Shown here piece after piece: positions 1 to 5,453 of a stretch of 7,294 nt of DNA (positions are counted from its first letter, which is position 1; each line of letters opens with the position of its first letter). The DNA lies in contig DATJXG010000274.1 in NCBI GenBank assembly GCA_035500455.1, forward strand, positions 1 through 7,294, written 5' to 3'. The stretch is from DATJXG01 sp035500455. GTDB taxonomy: Bacteria > Acidobacteriota > Terriglobia > Terriglobales > Acidobacteriaceae. The notes beneath the pieces are model-generated. The model did not search any database and was not told the DNA's origin. It saw nothing but the letters and a program-made list of their open reading frames with translations. Made by a program: the position numbers and the translations under genes.

Positions 1-269
1 TCCGTCAGCGCCCGCAAATGGCCCTCAATGCCAAATCGCTGCACCGCGTCCTGATAGCCTTCGTGCGCGAAGAGATCATCGGGATGGCGGTCACGCAATG
101 CGCGGAAAGGAGCGATGTTGTGGTCAAAGTCGGAAGCGTCCATGATCGGCGCAGCCGCCGCCTTCCGCAGTTCGGCTCGAATCGTAGGCACAGGCCCGCA
201 ACTCGCGGCTTGCGCGTATCCACCGGCCGCCGCGCCTAACATCCCCAGGAGAACAAGTGCGAAACGCAT
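1..269 (-). CDS. Exported protein of unknown function, N-terminal part only
   Basis: The frame opens with ATG at 269 and stays open for 89 codons to the window edge, so the C-terminus is missing. It begins MRFALVLLGMLGAAAGGYAQA, a short basic start and a hydrophobic stretch ending in an AQA-type signal peptidase I site near residue 21. An early Cys follows (ASCGP). The mature part starts with an Ala/Arg/Lys-rich segment and then a helical stretch (about residues 43-89) with Asp, His and aromatic residues. Its spacing recalls the leading helices of TPR-type or thioredoxin-linked periplasmic proteins, but I cannot assign a family. It lies 80 bases downstream of the di-haem gene, behind a strong hairpin, so it may be transcribed separately. 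No clear Shine-Dalgarno sequence precedes the ATG, only TTTTGGG. Secretion is well supported; function is unknown. The frame choice rests on the signal peptide and GC-rich third positions. Confidence 0.7.
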   Translation of the reverse strand, partial: MRFALVLLGMLGAAAGGYAQAASCGPVPTIRAELRKAAAAPIMDASDFDHNIAPFRALRDRHPDDLFAHEGYQDAVQRFGIEGHLRALT

Positions 270-308
270 CCCAAAACCTGTAACACCAAAACTCTTAACA
301 AAAGATCA

Positions 309-332
309 GCGGAGGGCCGGGTGGCCCTCCGC
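309..332 (-). terminator. Probable intrinsic terminator after the di-haem oxidoreductase gene
   Basis: A perfect 10-bp stem (GCGGAGGGCC with GGCCCTCCGC) closes a 4-base loop, 18 bases past the stop codon of the di-haem gene. On the minus strand it is followed by TGATCTTTTGTTAAG, so the T-tract is short (TTTT) and interrupted. The stem is strong enough to end most transcripts, but some read-through into the 1-269 gene is possible. Confidence 0.7.
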
Positions 333-349
333 GCTGAATCCAGCAATAT

Positions 350-1753
350 TTACAACGAACGCAGGAAGTTCAACAGATCCTGCGCCTGCGACTGGCTCAG
401 GTTGTTGAACCGGTTGATGACAGCATTCGCCTCCGAGCCGGAACTGGCGTGCGCCTGGATGGCCTGTACCAGGTCAGAGGCGCGACCGTCGTGCAGGAAG
501 TACAAGCGCTGCCCAAGGCCCCAGAGCGGAGCGCTGCGGAACTGGTCCGGCCCGGCCGCGCCCTGGCTCACTCCGTCTGACAACCCCGTCCCCATGTGGT
601 GGATGGCGAAGTCGGAGAATGGATGGTAGGTGACGTTCGACATGCCCGCATATTTCGCCGGTCCGGAGGTGAGTGTCGGCGAGTGGCACATGGCGCAGCC
701 GAGCGCGTTGAATACCTGCCAGCCGTTCTGCGCCGAAGGCGACAGGCTGGCCGGCGCGGGTGGCGCGGAGAGCCGCATAAACATGCCGAAGTTCACCACG
801 TCGGACGAAGTCTCAACCGCGGTGCCGCTTTGGTCGGTGCTGGTGGCGTCCTCGGGAGATCCGTTAAACACGCAACCCGCCACCGCCGCCCGCTCGTTGG
901 TGAAGCCCTCGTTCGAGACTCCCTGCTCGACGTTATAGGCCTCCGCGCCGAAGATCATCAGGGATTTATTCTGCGCCTTCCAGCCAAAGCGAGTGATAGT
1001 GCCGTCGTTGCCGCTCGTATTGAAGGTCCCGTGAATGCCCAGGGCTGCCTTTACCCGGGCATTGGAAGCCAGATTGGCCTGCAGCACCGAGTCGGGAGTA
1101 TCTTCCACCAGGCCCAACCCGAACGTGGGAGTTGGGATGCGGAAACTCACGTTATGGGCGGCCAATTGTGCGGCGAAATTCGGCTGCTGCAGGCTGCAGC
1201 CTTGCGCGTCAGTTCGCCCGGCGATGGTAAAGAGTCCGTGCACCCCGCCATCTGCAGAACCATTGGCATTGCGGACGAAGCGTGCTTCCCGCACCGGACC
1301 ATCGGCAGTGATGAACGAAGGAACGGCGTTGGTTGCGCCATCCAGATTCGCCAGCGCCACTTGGGGGTTGGGGATCGGGCTTTGTTTGCTCGCTAACCCC
1401 GGACTGCTGCCGCCAACGGCCGGTTGCGCGTGGCACATGGCGCAGCTGTTTCCGTTGAATGTAGGTCCCAGTCCAGAACCGTCCTCGCCGGGTACGGCTC
1501 CGGATACAGAGTCAATTTCCATGAAAACGTCGAGCGCCTGCTTGAAATAACCCTTCGCATTGTCGTCGAGATTATTCAACGGTCCGCCGGCTCCCGAGAC
1601 TCCACCACGCGGACCAGGATCGACCGCGCTGCTCGCCCCTCCTGATTGATGACCATTTGAATTCCCGTGTCCGTGCTGCGCTTCCGCGATTGCGGGACCG
1701 AACGCGAGAAAACCGAGACACATCGTTGCAGCAAGTACCTTCCCAAACTTCAT
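350..1753 (-). CDS. Secreted di-haem oxidoreductase (DHOR / DUF1111 family, putative peroxidase-like)
   Basis: This is a 467-residue exported c-type cytochrome of the di-haem oxidoreductase family (Pfam Di-haem_OxRdtase, COG3488), related to MauG and bacterial di-haem peroxidases; substrates of most members are unknown. The signal peptide runs from MKFGKVLAATMCLGF to an AEA site near residue 25 and is followed by a His/Gly/Asn-rich linker (QHGHGNSNGHQSGG). Two CAMCH haem-attachment motifs lie at about residues 104-108 and 353-357. Family motifs include LFTIAGRTDAQGC (about 174-186), FRSAPLWGLGQR (about 405-416) and FLHDGRASDLVQAI (about 419-432). I chose the ATG at 1753 because GGAGGAG lies just upstream and the signal peptide starts there; an in-frame GTG at 1780 would add nine polar residues before it. 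It likely acts in the periplasm. No imelysin or methanobactin-type partner is adjacent. The gene has its own long upstream region and probable promoter. Confidence 0.9.
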   Translation of the reverse strand: MKFGKVLAATMCLGFLAFGPAIAEAQHGHGNSNGHQSGGASSAVDPGPRGGVSGAGGPLNNLDDNAKGYFKQALDVFMEIDSVSGAVPGEDGSGLGPTFNGNSCAMCHAQPAVGGSSPGLASKQSPIPNPQVALANLDGATNAVPSFITADGPVREARFVRNANGSADGGVHGLFTIAGRTDAQGCSLQQPNFAAQLAAHNVSFRIPTPTFGLGLVEDTPDSVLQANLASNARVKAALGIHGTFNTSGNDGTITRFGWKAQNKSLMIFGAEAYNVEQGVSNEGFTNERAAVAGCVFNGSPEDATSTDQSGTAVETSSDVVNFGMFMRLSAPPAPASLSPSAQNGWQVFNALGCAMCHSPTLTSGPAKYAGMSNVTYHPFSDFAIHHMGTGLSDGVSQGAAGPDQFRSAPLWGLGQRLYFLHDGRASDLVQAIQAHASSGSEANAVINRFNNLSQSQAQDLLNFLRSL

Positions 1754-1987
1754 CTCACTCCTCCACGAGTCGCTAGACACACCGGTTGCTGTTGAGTTGA
1801 CTTGCGATCATTGGACTTGCTGGTTTCGGAGTGGCGGCGCACACTTCAAGCCGCGCTACCCGGCGCTGGCCATGAGGAAAAAACTTGGCGCGGATGAGCG
1901 ATCAGCTTGTTTTTGAGGGCAGTGGCAAAAGCCCCAGAGTGTTTTGCCTATCCCCAGCCTGAAAAGATTAGAAATGGCTTATCGGTG
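1754..1987 (-). promoter_or_regulatory. Long 5' leader of the di-haem gene with an internal hairpin
   Basis: If transcription starts about 7 bases past the predicted -10, the di-haem mRNA carries a leader of about 230 bases. It contains a perfect 7-bp stem, GGCAAAA (1948-1942 on the minus strand) with TTTTGCC (1930-1924), around an 11-base loop. A GC-rich stem lies lower down (GCGGC at 1854-1850 with GCCGC at 1838-1834). The Shine-Dalgarno GGAGGAG lies immediately before the ATG. It matches no riboswitch class I could recognise. No credible small gene is visible in it on either strand. Confidence 0.35.
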
Positions 1988-1993
1988 AATGGG

Positions 1994-2022
1994 AATGTAG
2001 GTTCATATGGGTTTGAAGTCAA
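1994..2022 (-). promoter_or_regulatory. Predicted sigma70-type promoter for the di-haem gene
   Basis: On the minus strand TTGACT (2022-2017) and TACATT (1999-1994) are separated by exactly 17 bases. The -35 box matches the consensus at five of six positions and the -10 at four of six. The predicted start is near 1987. It faces the di-haem gene and sits in the gap after nadK. Confidence 0.5.
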
Positions 2023-2033
2023 CACGCGGAAGT

Positions 2034-2061
2034 ACAAGTCCTAAAGTACTAGACGACTTGT
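2034..2061. promoter_or_regulatory. Inverted repeat upstream of the -35 box, candidate activator site
   Basis: ACAAGTC (2034-2040) and GACTTGT (2055-2061) form perfect 7-bp arms whose centres are 21 bases apart, two helical turns. The symmetry centre at 2047.5 is about 61 bases upstream of the predicted start at 1987, a typical position for a class I activator dimer. A second, imperfect palindrome (AGTCCTAAAGTACT, 2037-2050) overlaps it. No regulator gene is present in the window, so the binding protein cannot be named. Confidence 0.35.
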
Positions 2062-2282
2062 TACCCCACTGATATCTTGAACCGGTTTCCCAATGGGCGG
2101 GCAGCAACAGGTTATACCTGCGTCATAAATGCCGCGAAATGATGGATGAGGAAACAAATCTTTCGGTGGCGCCGGCAGCGGGCTGTGGCAACTGGGGCAT
2201 CGCCCACGCTCAACGGGCTTAAGACCACACGATTACTCTCTTGATTCCGCATCAGGCTCTGCGCCGGGCTGCTGTTGCCCGT
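2062..2282. other. Intergenic stretch downstream of nadK, no gene seen
   Basis: No open frame with a ribosome binding site or recognisable product is visible. It holds one small palindrome, CAGGT-TAT-ACCTG (2108-2120), which is operator-sized. A weak GGGC/GCCC hairpin (2266-2280) immediately follows the nadK stop and lacks a T-tract, so no strong intrinsic terminator for nadK is evident. Confidence 0.4.
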
Positions 2283-3164
2283 CTAGCGCTGGCCCCACTT
2301 CAGCTTGGCGCGCAGCACATCAAAAAATGTCGCCTTGAATTGCAGCAGCTTCACCTGGTGTTGGGATTTGCGGCAATGTACGCGGTCGCCGTCGAGCATG
2401 GGGAAACCCACCTGTCCGTCGATGCTGAGGTAGGCTTCATCCTCGCCGGTGCGCACCACGATCTCGATCTCCGCCGTGTCGCGCACCACCAGCGGCCGGT
2501 GGGTGAGCGAGTGCGCGGAAACTGGCGTGATCACAAGCGCCTCCACCGAGGGCATGAGGATCGGGCCACCCGCCGCGAGCGAGTAAGCGGTGGAACCGGT
2601 GGGAGAAGAAACGATCAAACTGTCGGCTTGATAGCTGGAGACGAATTCGCGGTCAATATAAACATCGCAGTGATTCAGGCGCGCCACTGTGCCCTTGCCG
2701 ACCACCACATCGTTGAGCGCATCATAAGTGGCGATGCGCGATTCATTGCGCAGCACTTCGCAGTGCACCATGGAGCGGCCCTGCACTCCGCAGCATTGGG
2801 CTTCTATGGCCTGCAGCGTCGGATAAAGTTCCTCCAGCGGCACCTCGGTGAGGAAACCCAGCGAACCCAAATTCACTCCCAGGATCGGAATTCCCGCCCG
2901 GGCCACCGCGCGCGCCGTGGAGAGCAAAGTTCCATCTCCCCCCAGCACAACCACGAAACTCAATGGCCGCGACGCCAGTTCCTCTCGCGGCAGAACTTCC
3001 GGCGCGGAAGCATATGCCGCCGTCTCACGGTCCACCACAACGCTGTAACCGTGCTCGGAGAACCAGGCCAGCAGTGGTGGAACAATCTGCGCCACCTCCG
3101 ACTTCCCCGGCTTGGAGACGATCGCCGCAGCCTTTCCCCGGCTCGGAGCTTTCACAGGTTCCAT
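2283..3164 (-). CDS. nadK: NAD kinase
   Basis: This 293-residue cytoplasmic enzyme phosphorylates NAD to NADP using ATP or polyphosphate, the only route to NADP. Family signatures are in order: GGDGT (residues 75-79) with its catalytic Asp, GVNLGSLGFLTE (96-107), NDVVV (151-155), SPTGSTAYSLAAGGPI (187-202), THRPLVV (221-227) and SIDGQ (247-251). Length is normal for a bacterial NadK. The ATG at 3164 gives the expected short N-terminus before the first beta strand (AAAIVSKPGKSE). No Shine-Dalgarno sequence is apparent before it (TCTCTCTACCC), so translation may depend on the upstream gene or on local structure. It follows tlyA by 63 bases; the tlyA-nadK order recurs in many bacteria, and co-transcription is likely. 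Confidence 0.97.
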   Translation of the reverse strand: MEPVKAPSRGKAAAIVSKPGKSEVAQIVPPLLAWFSEHGYSVVVDRETAAYASAPEVLPREELASRPLSFVVVLGGDGTLLSTARAVARAGIPILGVNLGSLGFLTEVPLEELYPTLQAIEAQCCGVQGRSMVHCEVLRNESRIATYDALNDVVVGKGTVARLNHCDVYIDREFVSSYQADSLIVSSPTGSTAYSLAAGGPILMPSVEALVITPVSAHSLTHRPLVVRDTAEIEIVVRTGEDEAYLSIDGQVGFPMLDGDRVHCRKSQHQVKLLQFKATFFDVLRAKLKWGQR

Positions 3165-3188
3165 GGGTAGAGAGATTGTACAGTGTGG

Positions 3189-3208
3189 CGCGGGCGCCCC
3201 CGCCCGCG
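3189..3208. repeat. REP-like hairpin in the tlyA-nadK gap
   Basis: CGCGGGC (3189-3195) and GCCCGCG (3202-3208) form a perfect 7-bp GC stem with a 6-base loop. It lies 19 bases after the tlyA stop and 24 bases before the nadK start. There is no T-tract, so it is more likely a dispersed REP-like element or an mRNA-stabilising or attenuating stem than a full terminator. Confidence 0.6.
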
Positions 3209-3227
3209 AAAACCTCGGCCGCCCGTC

Positions 3228-3977
3228 TCAGAACCGCGCATACAGCAGAAATTCCCGGTTACCCTCAGCACCCAGGATCGGCGACTCGATGACATCAGTA
3301 TGCTCGCAGTGCAAATCCAGCAGACAGCGCTTCACTTTTTCGACGGCCGCCGCCTGCGCTGCCTGGCTGCGCACAATGCCGCCCTTACCCACTTGCCCCC
3401 GCCCCACTTCAAACTGCGGCTTCACCAGCACCACGACCTCGCTGCCCGCGCGGCCCTCTCCAGCCCGGGGAAACGCCGCAGCAATCACCGGCGGCAGGAC
3501 CAGCGTGGCGGAGATGAAAGAAACATCCACCACGATCAGTTGCACGATCTCGCCGATCTCCTCGCGAATCAGGTAGCGGGCGTTGCAGTTTTCCATCAGC
3601 CGCACGCGGGGATTTGCCAACAAACGCAGGTGGATCTGCCCGCGGCCGGTATCCACCGCGATTACGCGCCCCGCTCCGTGCTGCAGCAGGCAGTCGGTGA
3701 AGCCGCCCGTGGAAGTGCCGACATCAAGGCAGGTCTTCCCCTCCACATCGATGTTCCAATGATCGAGGGCCTTCTCAAGTTTTAGACCGCCACGGCTTAC
3801 GTACTTGAGTTCCTGCCCCAGCAACCGCACATCGGAGTCGGCATCCACCGCAGTGCCGGCCTTATCGACCTTCTGCCCGTTCACCAGCACTTTGCCGGCG
3901 AGAATCAGCGACTGCGCGCGCTCCCGCGAACTGGTGAGCGCGCGGTCCGACAACAACTTGTCCAGGCGGACTTTCAG
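3228..3977 (-). CDS. tlyA: TlyA family rRNA (cytidine-2'-O)-methyltransferase, CTG start
   Basis: TlyA proteins 2'-O-methylate cytidines in 16S and/or 23S rRNA using S-adenosylmethionine; older annotations call them haemolysin A. From the proposed start the product is 249 residues: an S4 RNA-binding domain (about 3-60, with RERAQSLILAGKVLVNGQ), then SRGGLKLEKAL (61-71, probable catalytic Lys66), the SAM motif DVGTSTGGFTD (85-95), VDVSFIS (150-156, Asp151), KPQFE (186-190, Lys186) and ESPILGAEGN (231-240, Glu231). Residue roles come from family knowledge, not experiment. The first standard start codon, TTG at 3956, would remove KVRLDK, which is conserved at the start of the S4 domain. CTG at 3977 restores M-KVRLDKLL and has GGAG eight bases upstream. 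The frame is closed by TGA not far upstream. Gene ends in TGA and leads into nadK. Confidence 0.93.
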   Translation of the reverse strand: MKVRLDKLLSDRALTSSRERAQSLILAGKVLVNGQKVDKAGTAVDADSDVRLLGQELKYVSRGGLKLEKALDHWNIDVEGKTCLDVGTSTGGFTDCLLQHGAGRVIAVDTGRGQIHLRLLANPRVRLMENCNARYLIREEIGEIVQLIVVDVSFISATLVLPPVIAAAFPRAGEGRAGSEVVVLVKPQFEVGRGQVGKGGIVRSQAAQAAAVEKVKRCLLDLHCEHTDVIESPILGAEGNREFLLYARF

Positions 3978-3989
3978 ATTTTTTTCTCC
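3975..3989 (-). promoter_or_regulatory. Ribosome binding site and CTG start of tlyA
   Basis: On the minus strand GGAG (3989-3986) is followed by seven A, one T, and then CTG (3977-3975), an eight-base spacing. The codons after CTG read KVRLDKLL, the usual N-terminus of the S4 domain in this family. A GTG overlaps the GGAG but is in another frame and meets TGA after AAA AAA ATC. Confidence 0.6.
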
Positions 3990-4132
3990 ACGTCAACCGT
4001 GCCCTCTGCACAGCACCCGGAAATGTGCACATTGCAGAACTGACTGACGGCGAATCGGTTAAGCGTCTATTCTGGCGCTTTTCCACATGATTTTCCACGT
4101 TGCTGTTGAAAAATATTTTTTACGACGGCAGG
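3978..4132. other. AT-richer upstream region of tlyA, no gene seen
   Basis: This part of the tlyA-yebC gap contains an AT-rich block (AAAAATATTTTTTA, 4109-4122) and two copies of TTTTCCAC (4079-4086 and 4091-4098), 12 bases apart. It is the likely place for a tlyA promoter, but I cannot find a convincing -35/-10 pair. No coding frame is credible. Confidence 0.35.
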
Positions 4133-4154
4133 TTCGGAGCAGGAGCTTCGGAGC
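4133..4154. repeat. Short direct repeat TTCGGAGC
   Basis: TTCGGAGC occurs at 4133-4140 and 4147-4154, a 14-base period. It is the first of several nested repeats filling the gap between tlyA and yebC. Confidence 0.5.
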
Positions 4155-4185
4155 GGAAATGTCAGCGATCGATGCGAAGGCCAAG

Positions 4186-4232
4186 CGAAGGGAAGGATGA
4201 GCAGAGAGCGGGGCGAACGAAGGGAAGGATGA
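4186..4232. repeat. 15-bp direct repeat CGAAGGGAAGGATGA
   Basis: Identical 15-mers lie at 4186-4200 and 4218-4232, 32 bases apart, with related purine-rich sequence between them. The sequence is non-coding and sits beside the tandem units at 4235-4313. Confidence 0.75.
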
Positions 4233-4234
4233 AC

Positions 4235-4313
4235 AAGCATTCTCATCCGACCAAAATAGGCATTGTCCTCGGACCAAAAACAAGGACTGTCATCTGACCA
4301 AAATAAGCATTGT
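4235..4313. repeat. Tandem 23-24-bp repeat, three units plus a partial one
   Basis: Units start at 4244, 4267 and 4291. Units 1 and 3 differ at only two of 23 positions (shared core GACCAAAATA followed by GCATTGT); unit 2 is more diverged (GGACCAAAAACAAGGACTGT). A partial unit end, AAGCATTCT, precedes them at 4235-4243. Each unit ends (A)TTGT or CTGT and the next begins CATC or CCTC, the same junction (TTGTCATCC) that opens the hairpin element at 4310. The units therefore look like partial copies of that element's head. Confidence 0.8.
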
Positions 4314-4387
4314 CATCCCGAGCGAAGCGAGGGATCTAGGTTCGTGCTGCCACAGGCAATCCGCCTGCGCTTCGCTCGGGACAACAA
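4310..4387. repeat. REP/MITE-like element with 20-bp terminal inverted repeats
   Basis: The left arm (4310-4329, TTGTCATCCCGAGCGAAG plus CG) and the right arm (4368-4387) are inverted copies matching at 18 of 20 positions. The left arm can also fold with its own flank: ATCCC and GGGAT (4315-4319 and 4330-4334) close a GC-GAA-GC core flanked by tandem G.A pairs. A third stem, CAGGC-AATCC-GCCTG, lies at 4353-4367. It begins 15 bases past the yebC stop, so the folded RNA could act as terminator or 3' end protector. Repeats built on CCGAGCGAAGCGAGG are widespread between genes in acidobacteria and some other phyla. No transposase is adjacent. Confidence 0.75.
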
Positions 4388-4402
4388 TCATCTTCGAACT
4401 GC

Positions 4403-5149
4403 TTAGGTCGCGACCTCTTCCAGCAGCTTCTGATCAATGTCAAAGTTGGAGTGCACGTTCTGCACATCGTCGTGCTCTTCCAAGGCTTCCATCAGGCGGA
4501 TCATCGTGGTCGCCGCCTGGCCTTCCAGCTTGATGTAGTTCTGCGGAATCATGGATACACTGGACGACGCCGGCTCAATCCCCGCCTTCTTCACCGCTTC
4601 CAGCACGGCCTCGTAAGCGGAGGGATCAGTCAGCACTTCCCAGTTGTCGCCATCGTCACGCAGGTCATCGGCGCCGGCATCGAGCACAATCGCCATCAGA
4701 TCGTCTTCCTTGGCGGCAGTTTTGGGAACGACAATGTCGCCCTTCTTGTGGAACATCCAGGAAACCGCGCCCGCTTCCGCCATGTTGCCGCCGTTTTTGC
4801 CAAAGGCGTGGCGAATTTCGCTCACCGTGCGGTTGCGGTTGTCGGTATTGATGTCGAGCAGGACAGCCACACCACCCGGCCCGTAGCCTTCAAGCGAGAA
4901 TTCTTCGTAGGTCGCGCCCGGCAGCTCGCCGGTGCCGCGCTGAATGGCGCGCTTGATGTTATCGGCGGGCATGTTCTCGGCTTTGGCCGCGGCGATGGCG
5001 CCGCGCAGCCGCGGATTGGTATCAGGGTCGCCGCCGTTCTTGGCGGCGATGCTGATTTCCTTGATCAGGCGGGTAAAAATCTTGCCCCGCTTGGCGTCGA
5101 GCGCGCCCTTTTTGTGCTTGATTGTGGCCCATTTTGAGTGGCCAGACAT
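4403..5149 (-). CDS. yebC: YebC/TACO1 family protein
   Basis: This is a complete 248-residue cytoplasmic protein. YebC/PmpR/TACO1 proteins were long annotated as DNA-binding regulators; recent work links members to relief of ribosome stalling, for example at proline runs. Here the N-terminus is the hallmark MSGHSKWATIKHKKGALDAK. Further signatures are FTRLIKEI (25-32), GGDPDTNPRLR (39-49), NMPADNIKRAI (59-69), LEGYGPGG (86-93), NRNRTVSEIRHAF (104-116) and the acidic C-terminal domain with LEEHDDVQNVHSNFDI (223-238). Length fits the family. GAGG lies about eight bases before the ATG. Unlike many genomes, ruvC is not directly downstream: a repeat-filled gap and then tlyA follow. Confidence 0.97.
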   Translation of the reverse strand: MSGHSKWATIKHKKGALDAKRGKIFTRLIKEISIAAKNGGDPDTNPRLRGAIAAAKAENMPADNIKRAIQRGTGELPGATYEEFSLEGYGPGGVAVLLDINTDNRNRTVSEIRHAFGKNGGNMAEAGAVSWMFHKKGDIVVPKTAAKEDDLMAIVLDAGADDLRDDGDNWEVLTDPSAYEAVLEAVKKAGIEPASSSVSMIPQNYIKLEGQAATTMIRLMEALEEHDDVQNVHSNFDIDQKLLEEVAT

Positions 5150-5256
5150 GGAAATACCTCGCGTTTAAGGAACTGAAATTTCGCTGATCGTGCAGTAGGA
5201 TTCGCCCGTAGAGGAGATCATGTGATTTACCTCGAACCAGACGCAGGCGAAATAAA

Positions 5257-5265
5257 AGTATAGCA
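5257..5265 (-). promoter_or_regulatory. Extended -10 promoter for yebC
   Basis: The minus strand reads TGCTATACT (5265-5257), an extended -10 (TGnTATAnT-like). No good -35 box lies 17-18 bases upstream, as is common for extended -10 promoters. The start would be near 5250, leaving a leader of about 100 bases before the yebC ATG. Confidence 0.45.
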
Positions 5266-5353
5266 CGGGACCAAAGCCGCTCGCCCTTCAGCGCGACTCC
5301 AGGTGACGGTGCAGTCCGGACTCTGGCGCTAAGGCAGACTCCCTCCGCGGTTT

Positions 5354-5395
5354 TCCTTCGTGGGCTTTCCTTCCTGTACCCTCGTGTCCTTCGTG
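5354..5395. repeat. Degenerate CACGAAGGA repeats
   Basis: Read on the minus strand, four 9-base copies related to CACGAAGGA lie at 5387-5395 (exact), 5378-5386 (CACGAGGGT), 5368-5376 (CAGGAAGGA) and 5354-5362 (exact). Spacings are 9, 10 and 14 bases. Intergenic repeats of the AACCACGAAGGACACGAAGG type are common in acidobacteria and several other groups; their function is unknown. Confidence 0.7.
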
Positions 5396-5426
5396 GTTGC
5401 TTCCTGTATGCATCTCCACGCAACCA
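5394..5426 (-). repeat. Inverted repeat after the TIM-barrel gene
   Basis: TGGTTGC (5394-5400) and GCAACCA (5420-5426) form 7-bp arms around a 19-base loop. It lies 28 bases past the stop of the 5454-6293 gene and overlaps the CACGAAGGA repeats. Without a T-tract, a terminator role is only possible. Confidence 0.4.
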
Positions 5427-5453
5427 AATCAACCACGGAAACCAAGCATTCTG

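Noticed and set aside
596..1396. Long open frame on the plus strand inside the di-haem gene
   Set aside because: It is antisense to a gene with clear family motifs, and its translation is rich in Arg and His without any recognisable domain; GC-rich genes often give such frames.
1917..1955. c-di-GMP (GEMM) riboswitch in the di-haem leader
   Set aside because: GATAGGCAAAACAC loosely recalls the GEMM core, but the second conserved segment with GACGCAAAGCC is absent.
2241..3170. Plus-strand open frame covering the whole of nadK
   Set aside because: nadK carries every family signature on the other strand; the plus-strand product has no domain and is unusually rich in His and Arg.
4079..4099. Two DnaA-box-like sequences (TTTTCCACA and TTTTCCACG)
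   Set aside because: Only two degenerate boxes, no dnaA, dnaN or unwinding element nearby; not enough for an origin.
4059..4283. Possible small minus-strand protein in the tlyA-yebC gap
   Set aside because: It runs through direct and tandem repeats, has low-complexity content and no ribosome binding site.
4235..4313. CRISPR-like array
   Set aside because: Units are directly tandem at 23-24 bases with no unique spacers and no cas genes.
4451..5137. Plus-strand open frame opposite yebC
   Set aside because: Shadow of a well-conserved gene, no motif of its own.
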